Shown: one piece after another, positions 1 through 8,307 of the stretch
Layout: the number at the start of each line of letters is the position of its first letter
Position numbering within the stretch: the first letter of the stretch is position 1
Source: JAGQRJ01 sp041402045
Lineage (GTDB): Bacteria > Planctomycetota > J058
Assembly (NCBI GenBank): GCA_041402045.1
Contig: JAWKSZ010000023.1
Location: 1-64,000 of the forward strand
Direction of reading: 5' to 3'
DNA length: 64,000 nt
Program-made: the position numbers and the translations under genes
The notes under the pieces: model-generated
Seen by the model: only the letters and a program-made list of their open reading frames with translations
Database searches by the model: none
Told to the model about the DNA's origin: nothing

Positions 1-1
1 C

Positions 2-289
2 CCCGACGCCTTCAACGAGGACTTCGTGAGCCTGAGCCCGGAGCTGGTCGAGGCGCTCCACGCCCGGGGCTGCGTGCTGGTGGGGATCGACACCCCGTCG
101 GTGGACCCCTTCGCCAGCAAGGCCCTCGAGAGCCACCAGGCGCTCTACCGCACGGGCATGGCCAACCTGGAGGGGATCGTGCTCGAGGGCGTGGCCCCCG
201 GGCGCTACACGCTGCTGGCGCTCCCGCTCAAGCTCGCCGGCTGCGACGCCTCCCCGGTGCGCGCGGTCCTGGTGGACGGCGCGCTGTGA
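2..289 (+). CDS. kynB: Kynurenine formamidase (arylformamidase), C-terminal part
   Basis: Partial gene entering from the left edge; the frame is open from base 2. The 95 visible residues match the end of the bacterial KynB/cyclase family: an SLSPELVE stretch, then VGIDTPSVDPFASK, then LEGIVLEGV and a closing ALPLKLAGCDASPVRAVL. Members hydrolyse N-formylkynurenine to kynurenine and formate in tryptophan catabolism. The metal-binding His motifs of the family lie in the missing N-terminal part. The stop codon TGA abuts the stop of the convergent rhomboid-like gene with no gap (TGATCA). Confidence 0.85.
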   Translation, partial: PDAFNEDFVSLSPELVEALHARGCVLVGIDTPSVDPFASKALESHQALYRTGMANLEGIVLEGVAPGRYTLLALPLKLAGCDASPVRAVLVDGAL

Positions 290-1750
290 TCAGCGCCTGA
301 GCTTCTGCTCGGCGTAGTCCACCAGCGGCAGGCGATACGGCAGGTCGGTGCGCCCGTCCTGGGTCGCGATCGTGAGGTAGCGCTGGAAGTTCGCGCGGGC
401 GGAGACGTCCTCGTGCAGCCCGTCCAGGGCCAGGGCGTAGAGGAACACCGCCTCGGGCCAGGTCGTCGCGAGCCCCGAGTCGTCCATGGCCGACTGCAGG
501 TAGCTCGCGGCGTCGTGGAGCTTGCTCCCGCCCTCGATCGCGAAGGCCATGCCCGCCAGGGCCTCGCTCTGGGGCGAGCGGCTCTGGAGCTGCACGTATT
601 CCTCGGCGATCTGGGTCGCCTTGGAGTAGCGGGCGAGCACGACCAGGAGCTTGATCCGCAGCGGATCGACCTCGTCGGTGACCTCGTTCGTGCCCAGCGC
701 CAGCTTCTCGAGCTGCTCGTAGTAGGTCTGGGCCTGCTCGACCTCCTGATCGCTGGGCGGACGGAGCACCGGCACCGGGAGCGGGCCCCAGCGCTCGGTG
801 AGGAAGGTCTCCGCGTCCTCGATCAACTGCTCCTCGGCGGAGAGGGCGTCCTCGGCGGTGTCTATGTGCTGCTCGTCGGGGTCCCGCTCGCGGGTGGGGC
901 CGTCGACGGTGTGGGTCGAGAGGTCCAGCGTCGCGCCCTGGGAGCTGGCCACGATCAGGCCGACCGCGGCGCCCACGGTCAGCAGGCTGGCGGGGATCCC
1001 CAGCGCGGGGCGGGAGGTGAGCGCGGTGAGCGCGAAGCCCAGGACGAGGCCCAGGCCCATGCCGCCGAGCTGGGCGCGCCAGTCGTAGAGCATGCTCTGG
1101 CCCTTGAGCTCGGTCTCGCTGAGGTAAGCGAACACCAGGCCCAGCACGACCCAGAACGCGCAGCTGCGCGTGCCCGGGTGCCGCAGGGTCTTGCCCAGGG
1201 AGAAGGTGTCGGCGAACACGATCCCGGGGAGCGCGCCGAAGGTGGCGTAGAGCCCGACCCACGGGCCCGACCAGCGCATGCTCTCGGGGGCCAGGACCTC
1301 GGCCAGGGCGATCCCGCCGGCGCCCGCCAGGAGGAACAGCGCCAGGAAGCGGATCGTGCCCAGGAGCCGCTCGAGCATGGGCCCCAGCGACCAGAAGATC
1401 CAGGCGCAGATCACGAGGTCGATCACGCCGGTGGGGGTGACCAGCGCGGTGAAGTGGCGCCACCACTCGCCGTGCTCGTGCACGCGCACGTCCGAGAACA
1501 GCCCGTGCTTGATCAGAATGTCCACGTTGCGGGTGGTGACCGGGATCAGCAGCCGGCCCACCTCTTTGTAGATCGCGTGGAAGTTGACCAGCATCGCCGC
1601 GAACAGGAGCAGCGCGGCCTTGATCTGCCACAGGCGCTGCACGAACGAGGGCTGCTCCAGCCCCTCGGGGAGCTGCATGCTCTGGGGCTGGTTCGGCTGC
1701 TCGCCCGGCGGGGGGGCCTGGCCTTCGGGGCTGGGGGGCGTCGGCTCCAC
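290..1750 (-). CDS. Rhomboid-fold membrane protein without catalytic residues, with helical C-terminal domain
   Basis: 486 residues. A Pro/Gln-rich cytoplasmic N-terminus (about 1-35) is followed by a six-helix rhomboid-like core (about 40-280) and a soluble, mostly helical C-terminal region (about 300-486) that looks TPR-like. The core keeps rhomboid landmarks (WWRHF after the first loop; a GPWVGLYATFGALPG helix; an AQLGGMGLGLVLG helix). The Ser of the GxSG motif is replaced (GLYA), and the His of the usual AHLGG motif is Gln (AQLGG). It is therefore probably a non-proteolytic pseudorhomboid, perhaps a membrane scaffold. That role is inference. The ATG start follows a GC-rich region with no clear Shine-Dalgarno site. 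Confidence 0.75.
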   Translation of the reverse strand: MEPTPPSPEGQAPPPGEQPNQPQSMQLPEGLEQPSFVQRLWQIKAALLLFAAMLVNFHAIYKEVGRLLIPVTTRNVDILIKHGLFSDVRVHEHGEWWRHFTALVTPTGVIDLVICAWIFWSLGPMLERLLGTIRFLALFLLAGAGGIALAEVLAPESMRWSGPWVGLYATFGALPGIVFADTFSLGKTLRHPGTRSCAFWVVLGLVFAYLSETELKGQSMLYDWRAQLGGMGLGLVLGFALTALTSRPALGIPASLLTVGAAVGLIVASSQGATLDLSTHTVDGPTRERDPDEQHIDTAEDALSAEEQLIEDAETFLTERWGPLPVPVLRPPSDQEVEQAQTYYEQLEKLALGTNEVTDEVDPLRIKLLVVLARYSKATQIAEEYVQLQSRSPQSEALAGMAFAIEGGSKLHDAASYLQSAMDDSGLATTWPEAVFLYALALDGLHEDVSARANFQRYLTIATQDGRTDLPYRLPLVDYAEQKLRR

Positions 1751-2119
1751 GGCGTCTCCTCGACCCCGATCCTCGGCGTAACGCGCGCTTCCGTCAATCC
1801 TGCGGAGGGGCCCGGGGCCGGACGCTGCTCGCCCGCGCGGCCGACGAGACCCGCCCGAGCGCCGGAGGCGGGGTCCCAGACGGCCTGGTGGGCCTCGATC
1901 GCGTCGCCCGGCGCGCGGAGGTGCGCTCCGGTCCGAGCAGGACGGCCGAGGTGCAGCGCAGCGAGACCCTCCCCCAGCCCTTCGGCGTCGCGCGGGGCTG
2001 GCGCCGGTGGACGCCTCGTCGGAGCTGGGCAGCTACCGCACGCCGGGGCGCAGCGCAAGTTCCCACCCTGCTTGACAGGCCCCGGAAGCTCGTGGTCACC
2101 TCTGTTTGGGAGGGGTTCC
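1751..2119. other. Divergent intergenic region
   Basis: About 370 bases between the divergent rhomboid-like gene and the acidic protein gene. I see no conserved reading frame. A TTGACA hexamer lies at 2072-2077, upstream of the + strand gene, but no convincing -10 box follows at 16-18 bases. A GGGAGGGG ribosome-binding site lies at 2108-2115. Confidence 0.4.
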
Positions 2120-3934
2120 GTGTCCCAGACCGAATCGCTCAACGACATCATTTCGCGGATCGTGCTCCAGCACAACATGGTCGACGAGGACCAGCTGGAC
2201 GAGGCCCTCGATCTCCAGGGCGAGATCGTGGCCAGCCAGGGCAAGAAGCCGTCCCTCGAGCGCGTCTTGCTCGACATGGGGATCATTCGCGGCAAGCAGC
2301 TCAAGGGCCTGCGCTACGCGATCTTCTACTACCTGGTGCGCAAGGCGGATCGCTTCTACGGCAAGATCGCGATCCAGAGCGACATCTGCGAGAAGAAGTG
2401 GGTCGACGAGGCCCTGCGCGAGCAGAAGCGTCAGCACGTCAAGCACCGCAAGTTGACCCGGATCAACAAGATCCTGATCCAGAAGGGCTACATAAACTCC
2501 CGGGAGGACCGCGCGATCCTGCGCGCGATCGAGGGGCTGCGGGAGAAGCGCCGTAAGCGCAAGAGCCCGCGCAAGGCCGGCAAGAAGAAGAAGGAGGTCT
2601 CCCAGCAGGCCAGCGACGACTCGCTGCAGGACGATCTCAACGAGCTGGAGAGCCCGGAGCTCCTCAGCGACAACGACGTCGACGGGGGCGACGACCTGCA
2701 GTCCCTGGAGGAGCTCGAGGCGCTCTCCGGGATCGTGGACGAGGTCGACGCCGACGACGTCGAGGTCGACGACACCGCCGAGCTGGACGAGGACGAGACC
2801 CTCAACAGCGACAGCGCCGTCGAGGACCTCGACGACGAGGACCTGAACGACGACGCCGCCGCCGACCTCGCCGCGCGCAGCGGGGAGCTCGACGGCCTGG
2901 ACGACCTGGGCGACCTCGACGACCTGGACATGGACGACCTGTCCGACGGCGAGCTCGACGCCGCCTCGGGTCGCGCCAAGCGCCAGTCCAAGCCCCTGGA
3001 CGACCCCGACGCCGGCCTCGACTCCGAGGAGTCGGCGCCGGTGGGCCTCAGCGACGACCTGGCCGACGTCGAGGACTCGACCATCGACGACGAGAGCGAG
3101 TTCGTCGGCGACCCGGCCTCCGCCGACGACCTGGACGCCGACGAGGCGGACGACGAGCTGGGCTCCGGCGAGGGCAGCCTGGACGACGACCTGGGTGACC
3201 TCGGCTCCGCGGACGACCTGGACGCGGACGACGACGCCGACCTGGACGCGGACGAGGACGAGGACGACGCAGAGCTCGACTCGGACGACGACCTGGACGC
3301 GGACGAGGACGACGACGCCGACCTGGACGCGGACGAGGACGAGGACGACGAGGACGAGGCGGGCCTGGACTCCGACGACGACCTCGAGGCGGACGAAGAC
3401 GCCGAGCCAGAGGCGGACGAAGACGACGAGCTGGAGGCGGACGAAGACGAGGACGACGCGGAGCTGGACTCCGACGACGACCTGGAGGCGGACGAGGACG
3501 AGGACGACGCAGAGCTCGACTCGGACGACGAGGACGACGCCGACGAGGACGACGCCGACGAGGCGGACGCCGACTCGGACGACGAGGACGACGCGGACGA
3601 CGAGGACGCCGACGCGAGCGAGGACGCCCCGGCGCCCGAGCCCGCGAAGAAGCGCGGCCTGTTCGGTCTGTTCCGCAAGAAGGAGGCGCCGCCGCCTCGC
3701 GCTCGCAAGGGCAAGGCCGGCAAGAAGAAGGCCCCCTCCAAGAAGCTCGGCGCGGTGAAGGGCAAGGCCGGCAAGGCCCCGAGCGGCAAGGGCAAGGTCC
3801 CGAGCGGCAAGGGCAAGGCGCCGATCGGCAAGGGCAAGGCCCCCGCGGGCAAGGGCAAGAAGGGCCTGAGCAAGAAGGTCGACACCAAGCGCCTGGCCGA
3901 GCTCGGCAAGAAGAAGCGCTTCGGTCGCAAGTAG
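2120..3934 (+). CDS. Low-complexity protein: helical N-domain, long Asp/Glu repeat, Lys-Gly tail
   Basis: GTG start at 2120 chosen because GGGAGGGG lies 4-11 bases upstream and the conserved-looking domain begins at once (SQTESLNDIISRIV). 604 residues. Residues about 1-150 are helical with repeated 'Q-mm-xx-LxxALxxQ' patterns, reminiscent of the N-terminal domains of type II secretion/type IV pilus ATPases. Residues about 170-515 are almost pure Asp/Glu/Ala/Leu/Ser repeats (DDLDADEDED-like). The last about 85 residues are strongly basic with repeated GKGKAPxGKGK units. The acidic and basic blocks could bind each other, polyphosphate, nucleic acid or a divalent cation. Function unknown. It stands alone, with no operon partner. 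Confidence 0.75.
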   Translation: MSQTESLNDIISRIVLQHNMVDEDQLDEALDLQGEIVASQGKKPSLERVLLDMGIIRGKQLKGLRYAIFYYLVRKADRFYGKIAIQSDICEKKWVDEALREQKRQHVKHRKLTRINKILIQKGYINSREDRAILRAIEGLREKRRKRKSPRKAGKKKKEVSQQASDDSLQDDLNELESPELLSDNDVDGGDDLQSLEELEALSGIVDEVDADDVEVDDTAELDEDETLNSDSAVEDLDDEDLNDDAAADLAARSGELDGLDDLGDLDDLDMDDLSDGELDAASGRAKRQSKPLDDPDAGLDSEESAPVGLSDDLADVEDSTIDDESEFVGDPASADDLDADEADDELGSGEGSLDDDLGDLGSADDLDADDDADLDADEDEDDAELDSDDDLDADEDDDADLDADEDEDDEDEAGLDSDDDLEADEDAEPEADEDDELEADEDEDDAELDSDDDLEADEDEDDAELDSDDEDDADEDDADEADADSDDEDDADDEDADASEDAPAPEPAKKRGLFGLFRKKEAPPPRARKGKAGKKKAPSKKLGAVKGKAGKAPSGKGKVPSGKGKAPIGKGKAPAGKGKKGLSKKVDTKRLAELGKKKRFGRK

Positions 3935-4180
3935 GCTCTGTCCGCAACCAGGGGCAAGGCGCTCGCGCAGCGATCGTCGTCGCCGACGAGGCGGGAGCCG
4001 AGCCTGACCCTGAGCAAGCCTCTCACTGCGCATGCGATCCACGTTCCGGACGCGCGCCCGAGGTCTGCAGGAGCGTAATCTGCCGCGCTGGGGGCGTTCA
4101 CCCCTGAGGAGAAAGCTAATCTGCCTAGGGGGCAGCGGTTGGCAGCCCGAAGGTTTACCCTGCGCACCTCGGAGGTGCCT
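3935..4180 (+). promoter_or_regulatory. Leader region of the cytochrome operon, with TAATCTGCC direct repeat
   Basis: 246 bases upstream of the redox operon. Two exact copies of TAATCTGCC lie at 4076-4084 and 4117-4125 (41 bases apart). The ribosome-binding site GGAGGT is at 4171-4176, four bases before the GTG start. The repeat spacing is close to four helical turns, so the copies could be operator sites, but this is only a sequence observation. I could not match the leader to a known riboswitch consensus. Confidence 0.35.
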
Positions 4181-6628
4181 GTGCGCAGCAAGAGATACGT
4201 AGGGTGGGCCCTCGCCGGGGGCGCGGCGGTCGCAGTGAGCGCGTTGGTCTCCTGCACCACGATCCATATCTCGACCCCCTTCGGGTCGACGGTCGCCGAT
4301 CCGATCCTGCCCACGGCGACGGACCAGGGGTTCCTGGACGCCGCGCTCGAGGGCGTGCAGGCGACCGAGGCCGGGGCGCCCGACGGGTTCGCCGCGCGCG
4401 TCGAGGTCGTGCGCGCCGCCATGGAGGAGCAGGCCGAGGACCGCTACTGGGCCGCGCAGCAGCTGCTCTCGACGCACCCCGAGCTCAAGGACCCGATCGC
4501 GCGCGCGCTGATCTCCACCGACGAGGGCTTCAGCTCGCCCTACGTCTCGGCCAAGGTCTGCGGCGAGTGCCACCCCAAGCACTTCGACGAGTGGTCGGTC
4601 TCCCCCCACGCCTACGCCCAGCTCAGCCCCGTGTTCAACGCCATGCACGGGCGGATCGTGCAGCTCTCCAACGGGACCTTCGGCGACTTCTGCATTCGCT
4701 GTCACACCCCCGTGGGCATGAACTTGAACGAGCCGGCCTTCATGCCCAACGCGAAGCGCAACCTGACCTCGCGCGAGGGGATCACCTGCGTGGTGTGTCA
4801 CCGCGTGGCCCACGACTACGGCAAGAGCTCGGGGCGCCTGCCCTTCGAGGAGGGCACGATCTTCGACCCCGTGTTCGGTCCTCAGGGCAGCAAGATCCTG
4901 TCCCAGATCGTGGAGGAGCAGGGGCTGCAGACCACCCCCGACGGCGCCCCCAACCAGAAGGTGCACGGCGACGTGACCCAGCTCCCGGCGATCACCGAGG
5001 CCGGCTTCTGCGGCGCCTGCCACGACGTGACCCTGGGCGACGGCTTCCGCCTGGAGGAGGCCTTCAGCGAGTTCAAGTCCTCGCCCTCGGCGCTGCGCGG
5101 TGAGTCCTGCCAGGACTGCCACATGAGCCAGACGCCGGGCGAGGCCGGCGGCTACGCCCAGGGCCCCGCGGCGGTGATCGGCGACAAGACGACCCCCGAC
5201 CGCAAGCTCACCAACCACATGATGGCCGGCCCCGACTACTCGATCGTGCACCCCGGCCTGTTCCCGCACCTCCCGCAGAACTACGGCAACCCGGACCGCC
5301 AGGACCTGCGCCCGTTCTTCGCCGAGCTGACCCCGGGGCGCTACAAGCTCGACCCCTCCGGCACCTTCCCCGTGTCGATCCCGCTCTGGCTCGAGTTCGA
5401 CCACGAGGCGGGCTGGGGGGAGCCGGCCTTCGAGGACGCCCTCGCCGAGCAGCACGCCGCCCTCGCCGAGCGCATGGACGAGTACGAGGACCTCGAGTTC
5501 TCCGTCGAGGACGGCGACGCCGAGCCCGAGGAGCTGCTCGAGCTGGCCCGCGAGATCGAGGCCCCGCTCCAGGAGCTCCCGGACCTGGGGAGCTGGGGGT
5601 CGCGCCCGCAGACCGTGGCCGCGCTGCGCGCGCGGCTCGAGGAGAGCGCCTTCGAGTCGGAGCGCGCCCAGCGCGAGAAGGCGCGGCGGATCCTCAGCGA
5701 ACGCCAGTTCCGCCTGCTCGCCGAGTACCGCCGGCAGCAGCTCGCGGTCCTGCGCGCGGGCTATCAGATCCAGGACCTGCAGGTCGAGTCGGCGGACGCC
5801 GACGGGATCGCGCTCACGGTGGTGCTCAAGAACGGGACCGAGGGGCACAACGTCCCCACCGGGTTCATCGCCGAGCGCTCCGTGTTCGTGCAGGTCCATA
5901 TCACCGACGCCGAGGGGCGCACGGCCTTCGTGTCCGGTGACCTCGACCCCAACGGCGACCCCCGCGACAGCCACTCGCGCTACGTCCACGACGGGCGCCT
6001 GGGCAGCGCCGAGCCCCTGTGGCGCTTCCCGGAGGAGGGCTTCACCCCGGGTGAGCCGGTGCGGATCGACCCGTTCCTGCTCAGCCTGCAGTCGCAGTTC
6101 CTCGTGCGGAACAACCGCGGGAGCGAGCGCGAGCAGATCCTGGCCACCAACTTCTCGCCGGATCCGCTGCCCTTCCTGCGCCCGCCCACCAGCTCCACGA
6201 TCCTCACCGGGCGCCCGGCCGGGGCGCGGATCCACCGCAAGGGGATCGAGCCCGGCGGCACCCGCGCCCAGCGCTACGTGGTCGGCTCCTCGGCCCTCGA
6301 GGGCCTGACCCCGCCCTTCAGCGCCCGGGTGCGCCTGGTCTCGGGCATGGTCCCGGTGAACCTGGTGGACGTGATCTCCGAGGTCGGGTTCGACTACGGC
6401 ATGAGCCCGCGGGACGTGGCGATCGGCGTGGTCAACGGCCTCTCGGCCCGGATCCCCCCCGGCCCGACCACGATCACCCCCCTGGGCCTGACCGACCCCA
6501 CCGGGGAGGCCGAGGAGGACGACGAGCCGGTGCAGCTCACCGGGCGCTCGGTGCTCTGGGAGTTCGAGTTCTCGCCCCTGGCCGTCGGCGCTCAGCCCAC
6601 CCAGCTCGTCCCGGCGCAGAGCGAATGA
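4181..6628 (+). CDS. Pentaheme c-type cytochrome lipoprotein (cytochrome c554-like)
   Basis: GTG at 4181 is preferred to an upstream in-frame TTG because GGAGGT precedes it and a lipoprotein signal follows directly: positive residues, a hydrophobic stretch, then SALVSC with the lipidated Cys near residue 25. 815 residues. Five CxxCH haem motifs in the first half (CGECH, CIRCH, CVVCH, CGACH, CQDCH) and the phrase VCGECHPKHFDEWSVSPHA are typical of the cytochrome c554 family. The C-terminal half is acidic helix followed by beta-rich sequence containing an EGHNVPTGF motif seen in related multihaem proteins. Probably anchored in the periplasm or outer membrane, passing electrons to or from the porin-like protein whose ATG overlaps its stop (ATGA). 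Donor and acceptor are unknown. Confidence 0.85.
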   Translation: MRSKRYVGWALAGGAAVAVSALVSCTTIHISTPFGSTVADPILPTATDQGFLDAALEGVQATEAGAPDGFAARVEVVRAAMEEQAEDRYWAAQQLLSTHPELKDPIARALISTDEGFSSPYVSAKVCGECHPKHFDEWSVSPHAYAQLSPVFNAMHGRIVQLSNGTFGDFCIRCHTPVGMNLNEPAFMPNAKRNLTSREGITCVVCHRVAHDYGKSSGRLPFEEGTIFDPVFGPQGSKILSQIVEEQGLQTTPDGAPNQKVHGDVTQLPAITEAGFCGACHDVTLGDGFRLEEAFSEFKSSPSALRGESCQDCHMSQTPGEAGGYAQGPAAVIGDKTTPDRKLTNHMMAGPDYSIVHPGLFPHLPQNYGNPDRQDLRPFFAELTPGRYKLDPSGTFPVSIPLWLEFDHEAGWGEPAFEDALAEQHAALAERMDEYEDLEFSVEDGDAEPEELLELAREIEAPLQELPDLGSWGSRPQTVAALRARLEESAFESERAQREKARRILSERQFRLLAEYRRQQLAVLRAGYQIQDLQVESADADGIALTVVLKNGTEGHNVPTGFIAERSVFVQVHITDAEGRTAFVSGDLDPNGDPRDSHSRYVHDGRLGSAEPLWRFPEEGFTPGEPVRIDPFLLSLQSQFLVRNNRGSEREQILATNFSPDPLPFLRPPTSSTILTGRPAGARIHRKGIEPGGTRAQRYVVGSSALEGLTPPFSARVRLVSGMVPVNLVDVISEVGFDYGMSPRDVAIGVVNGLSARIPPGPTTITPLGLTDPTGEAEEDDEPVQLTGRSVLWEFEFSPLAVGAQPTQLVPAQSE

Positions 6629-8307
6629 GCGCCCGGCAGCTCTGTCTCGGCCTGGGGCTCCTGGGTCTCCTGGCCTGCGCCAGCCCCGAGCCGTCCCCCG
6701 CCCCCGCGCCGACGGAGCAAGGCGCCGAAGGCACCGGCGGCGGGGAAGGCACCGGCGGCGGGGAAGGCACCGGCGGCGGGGAAGGCACCGGCGGCGGGGA
6801 AGGCACCGGTGAAGGCACTGGCGGCACCGGGCGCGGCGCCGACCCCGACGGCGAGCGGCTGCGCGTCAGCGCGCAGGGGACCCAGTCCGGCGCCCCCGGC
6901 GCCGGGTTCAGCGAGCGCGTCCTGACCGACGGGCAGAGCTACATTTCGGACGTGGTGCGCGGTCCGGATCGCAGCGCGGTCCCCGGCAGCCGCCCGGCGC
7001 CGCTGCTCGAGATCGGCGACCCCTTCAACGGGCAAGGGCCCGTGCAGGAGGGGATCCAGCTCCCGGGCGGGGCGGTGATCAACCCCTCCCTGCTCGTGTT
7101 CGGCACCTTCCGCTCGGCGATCCAGATCTTCGACGACGGCGACGACGTGACCCCCGGGGTGTTCGACGCCGACGAGCCGGTCTCCGAGTGGGCCAACCGC
7201 CTGGACCTGTTCGCCAACCTGCGGCTGACCGCGACCGAGCGCTTCCTGGTGGGGCTGCGGCCGCTGGACGACGAGGACCGCGGGTTCGTGGGCTACCGTT
7301 TCACCCCCGATCAGCGGGACGGCTGGCGCGACAGCTTCGACGGCACGCTGTCCACCCTGTTCTTCGAGGGCGAGATCGGGGAAATGTTCCCGAACCTGGA
7401 CCCCAACGACGACAGCCTGCTGGACATTGGCGTCTCGGTCGGGCGCCAGCCGCTCCTGTTCCAGGACGGCGTCATGATCAACGGCACCATGGACGCCGTG
7501 GGGCTGGTCAAGAACTCGCTGCGCTTCCTCCCGGGGAGCATCAACACGCGCTTGACCGCGCTGTTCGCCTTCCCGGACGTGACCACCGACCGGCGCAACC
7601 TCATGGGCCTGTTCACCGCCCACGACTTCGCGGGCACCTACGTGGAGCTCGACGGCGCCTACCTGAACTCGCGGGACCGCGCGGGCTCCGGCGCCTTCGT
7701 CGGCGCGGGCTTCACCCAGCGCCTGGGGTCGTTCAACACGACCTTCCGCTACAACGGCTCGTTCCGCATTGGCGAGAGCGACGGGACGGTGGAGAACGGG
7801 ACCCTGCTCAGTTGGGAGGTCTCGCTCAACGTCGGCAAGGACCTGCTGGTCCCCGACCTGATCTACCTCAACGGCTTCTGGGGGATCGATCGCTACCGCT
7901 CCGCGTTCCGCGGCAACGGCGCCGGCACGCCCCTGGGACGCGTGGGCATCCTCTACGCCTCCCCCGGGCTCGGGCGCTACGGCTCGCTGCTCGCCGATCA
8001 GCCCGACCGCGCCGTCGCCGGCAACGGGCGCGCGCTGACCGGCGCCGACCGCTCGGTGGGCCTGGCGCTGGGCTACCAGCTCTACCTGGGGAGCGCCTAC
8101 CGCCAGCAGTTGATCTTCGAGCTGGGCGGGCGGCGCTCGACCAGCGACGGGGTCCACGTGGGCGCGGTGGCCTTCGCCACGCGCTACCAGATCGCGCTGG
8201 GCAACCGCGTGGTCGTGCTGACCGAGGGCTTCGTCGGCGCCCAGGAGGCGGAGTCCCCCTTCGTCTCCTCCAGCGGCGCGCGGCTGGAAGTGCTGGTGAA
8301 GTTCTGA
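6625..8307 (+). CDS. Outer-membrane beta-barrel lipoprotein (porin-like)
   Basis: 560 residues, ATG overlapping the previous stop (ATGA). The N-terminus is a lipoprotein signal ending LLGLLAC, then a Pro-rich stretch and a perfect EGTGGG repeat. From about residue 140 onward, alternating polar/hydrophobic beta strands separated by Asp/Gly turns run to a terminal Phe (LEVLVKF), as expected for an outer-membrane barrel. It contains no haem motif. Sandwiched between multihaem cytochrome genes, it is a good candidate for the barrel of a porin-cytochrome conduit that carries electrons across the outer membrane. The conduit role is inferred from context and architecture, not from a family match I can verify. 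Confidence 0.7.
   Translation: MSARQLCLGLGLLGLLACASPEPSPAPAPTEQGAEGTGGGEGTGGGEGTGGGEGTGGGEGTGEGTGGTGRGADPDGERLRVSAQGTQSGAPGAGFSERVLTDGQSYISDVVRGPDRSAVPGSRPAPLLEIGDPFNGQGPVQEGIQLPGGAVINPSLLVFGTFRSAIQIFDDGDDVTPGVFDADEPVSEWANRLDLFANLRLTATERFLVGLRPLDDEDRGFVGYRFTPDQRDGWRDSFDGTLSTLFFEGEIGEMFPNLDPNDDSLLDIGVSVGRQPLLFQDGVMINGTMDAVGLVKNSLRFLPGSINTRLTALFAFPDVTTDRRNLMGLFTAHDFAGTYVELDGAYLNSRDRAGSGAFVGAGFTQRLGSFNTTFRYNGSFRIGESDGTVENGTLLSWEVSLNVGKDLLVPDLIYLNGFWGIDRYRSAFRGNGAGTPLGRVGILYASPGLGRYGSLLADQPDRAVAGNGRALTGADRSVGLALGYQLYLGSAYRQQLIFELGGRRSTSDGVHVGAVAFATRYQIALGNRVVVLTEGFVGAQEAESPFVSSSGARLEVLVKF
6727..6828 (+). repeat. 18-bp tandem repeat encoding EGTGGG
   Basis: Four perfect copies of an 18-base unit (GAAGGCACCGGCGGCGGG) at 6727-6744, 6745-6762, 6763-6780 and 6781-6798, followed by degenerate copies to 6828. 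It encodes a flexible Gly/Thr/Glu linker just after the lipidated Cys of the barrel protein. In-frame copy-number change would alter tether length without breaking the gene. Confidence 0.9.

Noticed and set aside
3935..4180. SAH, glycine or c-di-GMP riboswitch before the cytochrome operon
   Set aside because: I compared remembered consensus cores and found no convincing match beyond short GC stems. A covariance-model scan would be decisive.
2096..6235. Very long minus-strand reading frames opposite the acidic protein and pentaheme cytochrome
   Set aside because: They mirror the GAC/GAG repeat and GC-rich codon bias of the + strand genes and have no domain or start signal.
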